Assembly: GCA_963824935.1 (NCBI GenBank)
Contig: CAWGRF010000009.1
Coordinates: 124,001-188,000, forward strand
Direction: 5' to 3'
DNA from: JACCZX01 sp963824935
Lineage (GTDB): Bacteria > Pseudomonadota > Gammaproteobacteria > Burkholderiales > Burkholderiaceae_F
DNA: 64,000 nucleotides
Each line of letters starts with the position of its first letter. Within the stretch, counting starts at the first letter, position 1. Positions 55,427-64,000 of this stretch are shown piece after piece. Position numbers and translations under genes: made by a program. The notes beneath the pieces are model-generated. The model had not been told where the DNA came from. It saw only the letters and a program-made list of their open reading frames with translations, and did no database searches.

Positions 55427-57977
55427 ATGAAACGGTCGACCTGTGCGGTCGCGCTTGTTGCAATGTGCACGGCGATCGGAGTCGCCGCCGTTTCGCAGGA
55501 CACGCCGACAGCATCGGTTGTCGCGCAAGCTCCGGCGGCTGCGCCTTCGGTTCCGGTTGCACCGATCGCTGGCAAATCCACACCTGACCATCCTGGCTTT
55601 TACGCTGGCGAGGCGATTCTGAATCCGTCGCAGCGTGCCGGGCGCGAGATTTGGTACAAGGCCACGGCCGGCAACGCGCGCTTTCATACGTACGTTTTTC
55701 AGCAGCGCGTCAACGTGCTGATCGACTGGTACCGCGTGCTCAACGCGAACGAACGCGGCGACCGCTTCGCGGCGTGGGGAATCATCAACGATCCCGGCTG
55801 CTGCGTCCCCGGAACGAAGGACTGTCCTGCCAAGAGCCTTGAAGAAACCTACGGCTTCGAGTGGTGCCCGGGCGATGAAGAGCTTCTGAAGTTTGTCGGC
55901 CGCGCAGGTTATCGCGACCCGGCGTGCGACTTCAAGGAAGGCCCGCTCGACCCCAAGGATCCGCACAATCAGGCGAAGGATCAACGTCATTCGTCGTGCG
56001 ATCTCGCGTTCGGAACGTCGACCGGCGCGCTCGGCTATCGCAAGTTTCCGAATCCCCGTTTCGACAAGGCGCGCTGGCTCAAGGTCAACGGCAGCCTTGC
56101 GAGCTGGGAAGGTTATCGAGGTGCACTCTCGAAGGATCCGAAGTCGAGCGACTCGGCTCTGAACCGCTTGGCCGACGGTTCGATCGAGCCGCCGTTTTTG
56201 ATCGGGACCACTTGCGGTTCGTGCCACATCTCGTTCGATCCGCTGAATCCTCCGAAGGATCCGGCCAATCCCGAGTGGGGAAACCTCAAGGGCGGTCTCG
56301 GCAACCAGTACTCGCGCGTGTCGGAGATCCTGACGTCCGGCATGTCGGGCGCAACGCTCGAAGCGCAGATGTTTGCGCATGCTCGTCCGGGCACATCAGA
56401 CACGTCGGCCATTGCAACCGATCAGATTCATAACCCGGGAACGATGAACGCGATCATCAACACCAAGGTCCGTCCCGAGTTCGAGCGTGAGCAGGTTATT
56501 CGATGGCGCAAGGCAGCGTCCTGCAAGAAGCAGGACGCCAACTGCTGGTGCGAACCGGGGCGCGACAACAAGTGCTGGCAGCGCGGACTCGCAACGGAGA
56601 AGGTGCACCACATCCTCAAGGGCGGGGAGGATTCGATCGGCGCGCTCGAGGCCATCCAGCGCGTCTACTTCAACATCGGTTCATGTTCCGAACAGTGCTG
56701 GCTCAATCATCTGACCGACCTCCGACAGCTCGATCCGACGCTTCGCAACTTTGGCCAAACACCTTTCGACATCGGTCAATGCCGGCGCGATTGCCCGAAC
56801 TTCCGTGCGATCGAGGACCGGCTGCCCGACATCCTCGCGTTCCTGATGTCGAAGGAAACCGATGCCACTGACCTCGCGGTGGCTCGCGCCAACGAGCGCC
56901 GCGCTGCGAATCCCAAGGCGACGTACACGAACGACGATCTGCAGCGCGATCTCAACAAGCTGTTCGGCGACGACGCGGTTGCCCGCGGCCGCGAGGTGTT
57001 CGCGGACAAGTGCGCAAGCTGCCACTCATCGATCGCCGCGACACCCACGGACACGTTTGCGAATCGCGACTTCACGGCGGTCAACGCCAACGGCATGCGC
57101 GCCGACTGGCTGGGCTCGGACAAGGAGACGCTGGCAACCGGAGTCGGCACCAATCGCTGCCGCTCGCTCCACTCGAACCACATGAACGGCCACATCTGGC
57201 AGGAATATGGATCCGAAACCCTGCGCGCACGACCGACCGACCCCGCCATCAAGGAGCCGCACAACGAAGGCCGCGGCTCGTACCGCAACATTTCGCTGCT
57301 GTCGGTCTGGGCACATGCCCCGTTCATGCACAACAACGCGATCGGTCCCGAGTTGTGCGGCCAGCCAGTCAACAAGGCCAACCAGTTCTATCGCTCGCCG
57401 TACGTTGACGAGAACAAGAAAACGTTGCCGGCCGACAAGGCACCGGCCTGCTGGGCGTACGACCCGAGCGTCGACGGTCGCTTCAAGCTGTACGTTGCCT
57501 CGATGGAAGAGCTGCTCAACCCAAGCAAGCGCGTTCCGAAACTTTCGCGCTTCGACCAGGACGTGCGCATCGCGCTCGGGCCGCGGACCTGGGACGGCAA
57601 GGAAGAAAAGCAGATTCTCGGGTTCACGTTGGTGCTGCCGGAAGGGAACCGGCGTGGGCGCGATGGCGAGCTTCCAACACAAGGCCTTCGTCAATGACCT
57701 GATCGTCGCCAAACTGAGACCCGACGAACTCAATGCAAAGTTTGCGAAGCAACTCGGCGAAGTCGAAGGCAAACGAGTCGCGGCCGATCTGCACGCGGTC
57801 ACCGGCGAGATCGCAAAGGACCCGGAGCAATTGGTCGACGCGGTCGGGCGTTATCCGCGCCTGGTCGAGGCGTACAGCTCGTGCACCGCTGATATCGAGA
57901 ATACCGGCCATCGCTTCGGTGAGGATCTGCCGGACGCCGACAAGAAGGCGTTGATCGCCTTTTTGGCCACACTGTGA
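55427..57977 (+). CDS. Dihaem c-type cytochrome protein, first of the cytochrome cluster (one frameshift)
   Basis: About 849 residues when joined. A signal peptide (TCAVALVAMCTAIGVAA) is followed by a Pro/Ala-rich linker. The large mature part carries haem motifs CGSCH (263-267) and CASCH (529-533). RNISLLSVWAHAPFMHNN is like the region near the active site in MauG/RoxA-type proteins. Many other Cys residues suggest disulphides. One extra G near 57647 shifts the frame after LVLPEG; VGAMASFQHKAFVNDLIVAK follows. Periplasmic or extracellular oxidoreductase of unknown reaction. An earlier start at 55391 gives no better signal. Confidence 0.85.
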
Positions 57978-57988
57978 AGGCCGGGGCC

Positions 57989-58880
57989 ATGTATCGCATT
58001 CATCGGACTTCGCTGCTTAGGCGCTATCGCAATGTGCGTGACGCTGGTCGGCTGTGGCGAGACGCCTCCGGCCGGAATCAAGTTTGGTGCGTATCAGGCG
58101 GGGTACGCCTCGAAGCCCGACCTCGCGCGCGTGGAGCATGAGTTTCCGCTGGCGCGCAACGATCTGGCGCAACTGACGCCGGGCGCGCTGAAATCCTATG
58201 ACCAGGAGCAGATCGATCAGATCTATGCGCGGCTGACCGCCGGCCCGATTCCGGATGGCGCATTCGACGGCGACCTGTTTTTCCCGAAAGGAATATCGGG
58301 CGACCGGCGCATCCGCGAGATCATCGGTGGCCTGTCGGGGCTTGCGGCCGGGGTCGGTTCGGCCAAGGTGGAACTCGTTGGCAAGCATCTATGGCGCGGC
58401 AAAGTGTTCTATCGCGACGAACTCGTGCTGAGAAACCGGATTGACGATACGTCGGTGCTGAAACCGTTGATCGACGGTGATCTGTCGACGATCCCGAAGG
58501 TCAAGGTCAACGGCAAGGATCAGTGGCTGATGTTCCCGGCCCGGCTTTACTGCGGCCAGAGCCTGCTCGATTCGCGCAGGGAGTCGATCATCATCGACTA
58601 CTTCTATACCGACGAAATTCCGGGCTATCGCGAACGACCGGATTTTCTCGCAGGCCGCCGTGGCTTGCAGGTGCGCGATGAGATCCGCATGGTGCGGCCC
58701 GGCTTCTATCTCGGACGTGCTTATATCGGAAAGATTTTCCTGCTCAACTTCACGCTCTATAACAAAGAAATCGCCGATCGCGATGGCGGCGCGTTTACCA
58801 AAGGCGGGCAAGTCAATGAAGACTGCTGGCCGGGAACGCAGCAGCGGCCTGTGCTGACAGCACTGACTGCGTCGAAGTGA
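57989..58880 (+). CDS. Lipoprotein-like protein of unknown function in the cytochrome cluster (start region frameshifted)
   Basis: The main frame runs from about 57990 to 58880. An ATG at 57989 with a one-base shift gives a hydrophobic signal that leads into LGAIAMCVTLVGCGE, a lipobox (LVGC). A start at the in-frame ATG 58032 would leave only seven residues before the Cys, too short. The mature part, about 280 residues, has no haem motif; it includes KVFYRDELVLRNRIDDTSVL and RMVRPGFYLGRAYIGKIFLL. I do not recognise a family. Likely anchored in the outer or inner membrane beside the cytochromes. Confidence 0.72.
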
Positions 58881-58897
58881 GACTGGCGGCATGCGCG

Positions 58898-60810
58898 ATG
58901 TGGAAGCATGAGCGGCGGCAGTTGTCTTGACTGGCAACGTGCCTCGTTGTGCCCGTTAGCAGCACCGCAGCGCCCGCGTGGGCGGTGGATCCGGCAGACC
59001 CTGGCACGAATCGGCCCGCGCACGGACAGTCGCTGTTCGACGACATCAACACGGACGGTGTGCCGTTTCCATTCGAGGCGCTGGTGCGCAAGATCGAAAC
59101 AACAGCAGGCTGCAAATCCGGTCGGCTGCATGACTTCCGTGTTGGTGCCACTGAGCCGCTCGCTTGCAACGGACGGCCGCAGCACCCGACTTTTTTTCTT
59201 TCCCGCGCGTCATCGCAGCCGTGACGGCCGACGGCGGTGGGCATCTGCTCGCTAAGGACCGTGTCTACCTCGGTTATCAGGAGCGCGCCGGCTTGATCGA
59301 AGTCATCAGCTACAACGAAGCCGCTGCGCGCTTCGAGTTTCAGTTGGTGCGCAACTACCTTCCGCAGGGCAAGTCCGAGACGGTGTACGCGAGCCGCGCG
59401 GTCTGTACTGCATGCCATCAGAACCACGGCGCCGTCTTCTCCCGGCAACAATGGGACGAAACAAATGCGAACCCGCGCATCGCGGAGCGACTGGCTTCGG
59501 AAAACGGCCGGACACGCGAGCAGATGTACGGAGTGACCATTCGTCGCGGCGTTGACTTGCCTAACGCGATCGACGATTCGACCGATCGAGCCAACCTGTT
59601 CGCGGTGATTCACCGTATCTGGCGTGATGCGTGCGACCCGACATGCCGCAGCCACGCACTTCGGGCCGCTCTGCAATATCGGCTGTCGCAAGAACAAGGG
59701 TTCGAGTCTGGGCCCGCTTTTGCTGCACCGTTGACGCAGCGTTTCGCTGCACAATGGCCGAGCGGGCTGGCCATTCCTAATCCGGATCTGCCGAACCGTG
59801 ATCCGCTGGCGTTTGCAGGCGACCCGTCTGCCGCAATCCGGATCGATGTCGGTGCTGCTTTTGAAGCACTCACCCCCAGAGCGCCGATCGAAATCTGGTC
59901 GGGCGACGACGCACTTCTCGTACCCCGTTTTGTTGCCGGCATCGCGTCGTTGTTCGCCGAAGCAGATGTGCGCGATCTTGATGCCGCGCTCAAACGGCGC
60001 GCGGCTGTCGCGGTGCGACGAACGTACACCGCGCGCTGTTCGGTCAACAGCGACCGCTATCAATGCGCCGGCGAAGTCACTTTGAGTGGTACCCATTCGA
60101 TGATCGATCGTCTATCGCTCGGCGGCAAAGAGCTGACGCGGCTGCAGCTTCGTAACGGAGTGGTCACACGACAAGGTATGACAGCGCGCACCGCAGGCGG
60201 TGATGCGATTGAACGCATTGAGCTGCCGCAGCGGGGCAAGCCCGGCAGCGTCATCGTCACGGTCGTCGAGGACTTTTCCCCCGTGCGCGCCGCACTGGCG
60301 AGCAGTGATTGGAGCGGGGTGCCCTTTACGCGCGCGCGCGCGCGGGCGACTCTGGGACTTCCGCCGATGAATGCGTGTTGCGGGGCTCGCAATTCATTGC
60401 CTGCCGCAGACGATACGGTTGTCGCAGCGGTCGTTCCCGCGCAAGCGACCGCATTCATTGCGCCGTGCGCCGCCTGCCACCGAACCGCAGACCGCTCGCC
60501 ACCCAACTTTCTCGCCGGCGATGCGCAGCGAATTAGCGCCAGCCTTGCCCAGTGCGCGCCGCGGATGTTCGTACGTCTTTCGATGTGGCAATCGCCGGTG
60601 TCATCGCGCGCCAAAGTGCCGATGCCGCCGCCGAGCGCGTCGCACGGCGGCAGCCCGTCGATGCAGGCAGCACCTGATCCCTCGGTGTCCGCGTTGCAGG
60701 CGACGGTTGCCGAGTGGTTACGTGCCGAGTCCGGGCAAGCGCCCAACCTTGCCGCAATGCTCGCGCGCGGCTATGAAAACCTGCGCCCCTGCCTGCCTGC
60801 AACTCAATAG
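58898..60810 (+). CDS. Dihaem c-type cytochrome protein (frameshift and in-frame TGA near the start)
   Basis: About 637 codons. Haem motifs CTACH (59404-59418) and CAACH (60466-60480) are about 350 residues apart. The frame from an ATG at 58898 has MWKHERRQLS, then TGA at 58928, then LATCLVVPVSSTAAPAWA, which looks like the core and cleavage site of a signal peptide, so the TGA is probably an error or mutation. A run of seven Ts near 59190 shifts the frame between NGRPQHPTFF and FPRVIAAVTADGG. The middle domain has no clear match. The next gene follows by 14 bases. Confidence 0.75.
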
Positions 60811-60824
60811 CAAAGGAGATTGTT

Positions 60825-62414
60825 GTGAACGAGCCGTTTGATGAACCGCGCAGGCACGGCTGGCTCACTCGCTTGTATCGGCATCGGTGGGTGCGCGTGC
60901 TCATGCTCGTGCTCGCGATACCAACCGCGCTGACGCTGGTCTTTGCGGTCGTGCTCTGGCAACGCTTCGGAAGCGATCGCGCGGTGGAATACCAGGCGAT
61001 CGAAGAGCACTTCAAGTACGGGTCGACCGGCGGCGAGCGCGTGTCGGGCTTTCCGTATTGGATCTTTAAGGCGATGCCCGGTGTCTGTTCACATCATTTG
61101 CCCGGCGGATGGGCGTCGCTCGGCTTCGTGTTCGAAGAGGGCAAAGACATGCCGGTCGGCATGTCGATACGAAACTATCAGGGCATCGATCGCACCTTCT
61201 TCAATTGCGCCGTCTGCCATACCAGCACCGTGCGTGACACGCCGGAGGCTAAACCGCGGCTGATACTCGGCATGCCGGCGAATACCTTCAATCTGTTCGG
61301 CTTCACGAAGTTCGCCTTCGATTGCGCGCGCGACCCGAAATTCGCGGCCGAATACGTCATTCCCGAGATCGGTCGGCTGATGAACGAAAAGGGCGAAAAG
61401 CTCGGCCTGCTTGATCGCTATCTGGTGTATCCGATAGCCGTCGCGCTGATGCGCGAACGGCTGACGATGCTGAACGGACGCTTCGCACCGCTGATGCAGG
61501 ACACCGAGTGGGGCCCAGGAAGAAATGACACGTTCAATCCGAACAAGATCTTGTTCAACTTTCCGATCGATCAGTTGCCGGAGCGCGAGCGCAGTGCGCC
61601 GGTCGATTTCCCATCGATCTGGCTGCAGAAACCGCGGCAGGGAATGCAGCTTCACTGGGACGGCAACAACATCATGGCCGAGGAGCGCAACAAGAACGCC
61701 GCTTTCGGCACAGGAACGACGCCCCCGACGATCGACCTCGCTGCCATCGGGCGCCTCGAACAGTGGCTGCTGACGGCAGAGCCGCCGAAGTATCCGTATC
61801 CGATCGATGCCGACAAGGCGTCCCGCGGCGCCGCGCTGTATGCCGAGTACTGCGCCGGCTGCCATGGGAAGGACGGCCGCACATTCAGTGCTCCTGCAGG
61901 CACTCAGGCGCGCGAATGTGTGAACCCGCACGGCAGCGATGATGAGCTTTACGGGCCGCAGGTCGGGAAGATCACGCGCATCGAAAACATCGGCACCGAT
62001 CGCCGCCGGCTCGATTCGTTTTCGTACGACCTTGCGGTCAGCCTCGGGACGGTCTACGCCGGCTATCCGCATCGCTACTGCCACTATCGCAAGACGTTCG
62101 GCTACGCGAACATGCCGCTCGACGGCGTCTGGCTGCGAGCGCCCTATCTGCACAACGGCTCGGTGCCCACGATGCGTGCGCTGCTCGAGCCGGTGACCAG
62201 TCGCCCGCCACTGTTTTATCGCGGCAATGACGTCTACGACCGGCAGAACCTAGGCTTCGTGTTCGATCTCGCCGAGCAGGGTGGGCGGCGCTTTTCCACC
62301 TACGACACGACCAAGCCCGGCAACTCGAACGCCGGCCACGAAGGCAAGCGCTACGGCACTGAGTTGGGTGCGGGCGACAAGGATGCGTTGATCGAATTCA
62401 TGAAGACGTTCTAG
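60825..62414 (+). CDS. Membrane-anchored dihaem cytochrome, RoxA/MauG-like
   Basis: 529 residues from a GTG start. A basic N-terminus and an uncleaved-looking helix (VLMLVLAIPTALTLVFAVVL, 25-45) anchor it. Haem motifs are CAVCH (128-132) and CAGCH (343-347). Typical RoxA-like parts are FPYWIFKAMPGV and MPLDGVWLRAPYLHNGSVPT, then RPPLFYRGNDVYDRQNLGFV. RoxA-type enzymes are dihaem oxygenases that act on polyisoprene and others are peroxidases; the substrate here is unknown. Intact and close to the next gene (10-base gap). Confidence 0.9.
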   Translation: MNEPFDEPRRHGWLTRLYRHRWVRVLMLVLAIPTALTLVFAVVLWQRFGSDRAVEYQAIEEHFKYGSTGGERVSGFPYWIFKAMPGVCSHHLPGGWASLGFVFEEGKDMPVGMSIRNYQGIDRTFFNCAVCHTSTVRDTPEAKPRLILGMPANTFNLFGFTKFAFDCARDPKFAAEYVIPEIGRLMNEKGEKLGLLDRYLVYPIAVALMRERLTMLNGRFAPLMQDTEWGPGRNDTFNPNKILFNFPIDQLPERERSAPVDFPSIWLQKPRQGMQLHWDGNNIMAEERNKNAAFGTGTTPPTIDLAAIGRLEQWLLTAEPPKYPYPIDADKASRGAALYAEYCAGCHGKDGRTFSAPAGTQARECVNPHGSDDELYGPQVGKITRIENIGTDRRRLDSFSYDLAVSLGTVYAGYPHRYCHYRKTFGYANMPLDGVWLRAPYLHNGSVPTMRALLEPVTSRPPLFYRGNDVYDRQNLGFVFDLAEQGGRRFSTYDTTKPGNSNAGHEGKRYGTELGAGDKDALIEFMKTF

Positions 62415-62424
62415 GGATCAAACG

Positions 62425-63885
62425 ATGGCCGTCAAAAAGAAATCGGGTTGGAACTGGAAAAAGATCCTCGGCGTGCTTCTGATATTCGGCGTCATCTTCG
62501 GGTACTACGGCTGGTACAAGTTCTTCCGCGAGGAACCGCAGGAAGCGTGGATGACCGCAACGCCTGACATGCGCTTCCGATACGGCTCGATCGGCGGTGA
62601 GCGCGATGCCGGGATTCCGTACTGGATCTTCTATGTGTTGCCGCGGATTTTCCCCGAGAAGCTGCCGGGGCCTGGCGGCTACGCCTCGCTCGGCGTGTCG
62701 TGGGAGCAGGGCAAAGAGCTGCCGATCGGCTTCACCAAAAAAACGATCGGGTTTCCGCGCGTCGGCAACAACTGTGCGGCGTGCCACACGACCAACTATC
62801 GCGCGGCGCCGAACGAGAACCCCGTGTTCCTCAATGCGGGGCCCGGACACACGTTGAACCTGGAAGCGTTCTTCCGCTTCCTGGTCGATTGCGCCAAGGA
62901 TCCGCGCTTCAATGCCGACAACCTGATGCGCGAAATCAATCTCGTGACCGATCTGGCGTTCGACGACGCGCTCGCTTATCGCTTTCTGATCATTCCGATG
63001 ACCAAGAAGCGACTGGTCGAGCGAGAGAAGCAGTTCGCTTGGATCTATCGCAAGGATTTTCCCGATTGGGGTCGCGGTCGGGATGATTCGATGAACCTGA
63101 CCAAGTACTTCATGCTCGAGCTGCCGATGGACAACACTTTCGGGCCAGGAGATATTCCGTCGATCTGGAACCTGAAGAAGTACAACGTCGCAGGAACGAC
63201 AATGAACTGGTCGGGCGACAGCCACGACGCCTACTCGGTGATCATCGACTCCGCGCTCGGCGTGCTCGGTGCACCGCCCAAGGATAACGACGAGTTTCTC
63301 GGACAGATCACATGGCTGCAGGATTACCTGAGCAATAAGCCGGCACCGAAGTACCCATTCGCGATCGACGCCGCGCGCGCCGAAGCCGGGAAAGCCGTCT
63401 TCGACCAGCACTGCGCGACATGCCACGCCAGCGACAAAACAGGTCGCCGCATGCCACTCGCCGGCATCGATACCGATCGCGGCCGAATGGATACATGGAA
63501 CAAGGACAACGCAGTCGCAGCGAACAAAGTCGTGACCGAAATGGGCATCATTCGCAAGGGTCTGGTCGAAGCACCTCTAGACGGTTACAACCCTCCATTT
63601 CTCGATGGCGTCTGGGTGCGCGGACCGTACCTGCACCACGGCGCGGTGCCGACGCTGCGCGATCTGCTCGAACCGCCGGCGAACCGGCCCAAGGTTTTCT
63701 GGCGCGGCTACGACCTGTACGACCAGAAGAACGTCGGCTTTATCTCGACCGGTCCGGAAGCCGAGCGCGTCGGCACGAAGTTCGATACCAGTGCACTGGC
63801 CAACGGCAACGGCGGTCACGTCTTCGGTACGACGCTGCCGGCCGCGGAGAAGGAGAGTTTGCTCGAGTACCTGAAGACGCTGTAA
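62425..63885 (+). CDS. Membrane-anchored dihaem cytochrome, RoxA/MauG-like, tandem paralogue
   Basis: 486 residues. One N-terminal helix (WKKILGVLLIFGVIFGYYGW) without a clear cleavage site. Haem motifs are CAACH (117-121) and CATCH (330-334). It shares with its upstream neighbour the pattern GGERDAGIPYWIFYVLPRIF, PSIWNLKKYNV, FLDGVWVRGPYLHHGAVPTL and FWRGYDLYDQKNVGF, which shows a tandem duplication followed by divergence. It may form a heterodimer or electron-transfer pair with the neighbour. Intact. Confidence 0.92.
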   Translation: MAVKKKSGWNWKKILGVLLIFGVIFGYYGWYKFFREEPQEAWMTATPDMRFRYGSIGGERDAGIPYWIFYVLPRIFPEKLPGPGGYASLGVSWEQGKELPIGFTKKTIGFPRVGNNCAACHTTNYRAAPNENPVFLNAGPGHTLNLEAFFRFLVDCAKDPRFNADNLMREINLVTDLAFDDALAYRFLIIPMTKKRLVEREKQFAWIYRKDFPDWGRGRDDSMNLTKYFMLELPMDNTFGPGDIPSIWNLKKYNVAGTTMNWSGDSHDAYSVIIDSALGVLGAPPKDNDEFLGQITWLQDYLSNKPAPKYPFAIDAARAEAGKAVFDQHCATCHASDKTGRRMPLAGIDTDRGRMDTWNKDNAVAANKVVTEMGIIRKGLVEAPLDGYNPPFLDGVWVRGPYLHHGAVPTLRDLLEPPANRPKVFWRGYDLYDQKNVGFISTGPEAERVGTKFDTSALANGNGGHVFGTTLPAAEKESLLEYLKTL

Positions 63886-63907
63886 TCCTCAGTTACGGAG
63901 GCTCGCG

Positions 63908-64000
63908 ATGTCGCCGAACTGTTCCATTGCTGGACGGCTCTTATATTCAAGGCACTTCAAACCGCTGCACGTGCAGGCGCGCGACAGCAATCGCACGGAA
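63908..64000 (+). CDS. Start of a possible next gene (partial)
   Basis: An ATG at 63908 with GGAGG seven bases upstream opens a frame for 31 codons (MSPNCSIAGRLLYSRHFKPL...) to the window end. No homology is evident. It could be the next cytochrome-cluster gene or chance. Confidence 0.35.
   Translation, partial: MSPNCSIAGRLLYSRHFKPLHVQARDSNRTE

Noticed and set aside
58928..58930. TGA at 58928 as a second selenocysteine codon
   Set aside because: It lies in a signal peptide, not in a redox motif, and no SECIS-like hairpin follows at the expected distance.
58813..60096. Leftward 427-codon open frame opposite the dihaem cytochrome gene
   Set aside because: The + strand has CxxCH motifs and an export-like signal; the antisense product has biased composition.
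61089..63426. Leftward open frames of 354 and 342 codons opposite the two RoxA-like genes
   Set aside because: The two frames mirror the tandem duplication on the + strand and have no motifs of their own.
1..64000. CRISPR arrays, insertion sequences, tRNA or rRNA genes
   Set aside because: No regularly spaced repeats, transposase motifs with inverted ends, or cloverleaf/rRNA signatures were recognised on reading the window; a dedicated search with tRNA and IS tools would be decisive.

Overview
The window is a high-GC bacterial chromosome segment that contains the replication origin region. The order rpmH-rnpA-yidD-yidC-mnmE on one strand, diverging from dnaA-dnaN-gyrB, together with a tripartite tricarboxylate transporter with a Bug-type binding protein and a 3-hydroxybutyrate-oligomer hydrolase, points to a betaproteobacterium close to Burkholderiales. 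This placement is inferred from gene content only. Many conserved genes, including the essential gyrB, are split by single-base indels, often in homopolymers. I read most of these as sequence errors and annotate the genes as whole loci.

Layout. 1-1201: an AsmA-like membrane protein that runs off the left edge. 1419-6119: a branched-chain amino acid ABC transporter operon, livG-livF-livJ-livH-livM, heavily frameshifted. 6223-8482: GTP-dependent PEP carboxykinase and a cold-shock protein. 8702-13358: a TctCBA transporter operon with an AbrB-like membrane protein and a GNAT acetyltransferase. 13508-14549: an NAD-type isocitrate dehydrogenase family enzyme. 14644-22347: a carbon-storage operon of an acetolactate-synthase-like enzyme, a zinc alcohol dehydrogenase, class III PHA synthase subunits PhaE and PhaC, a long CoA-transferase and an alpha/beta hydrolase. 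22473-26836: a MacAB-like export system of adaptor, ATPase and two permeases. 27004-29139: a secreted 3HB-oligomer hydrolase, which fits PHA turnover.

29263-39519 is the origin block, with a DnaA box upstream of dnaA and a cluster of DnaA-box-like sites between dnaA and dnaN. Directly after gyrB (39553-39777) is a 74-residue Rdx/SelW-like protein with an in-frame TGA at the second position of a CxxU redox motif. A short hairpin sits 21 nt downstream of the TGA with a guanosine in its loop. I interpret this as a selenoprotein gene that ordinary gene calling would miss; it is the main discovery of the window.

39885-44125 holds a lipid kinase and a surE-amidohydrolase-YtkA-like-dihaem peroxidase operon. 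From 44046 to 55081 the content becomes accessory: a TIR-TPR membrane protein diverging from a cyclase-AAA-TPR signalling protein, an old-yellow-enzyme family oxidoreductase, and an apparently cytoplasmic protease island (small coiled-coil protein, gluzincin zinc peptidase, two trypsin-fold serine proteases without signal peptides). A decayed fragment resembling the cyclase domain lies at about 55141-55250. 55427-63885 is a run of four dihaem c-type cytochrome proteins plus a lipoprotein-like protein. Two of the cytochromes are tandem, membrane-anchored RoxA/MauG-like paralogues. No tRNA, CRISPR array or insertion sequence was recognised.
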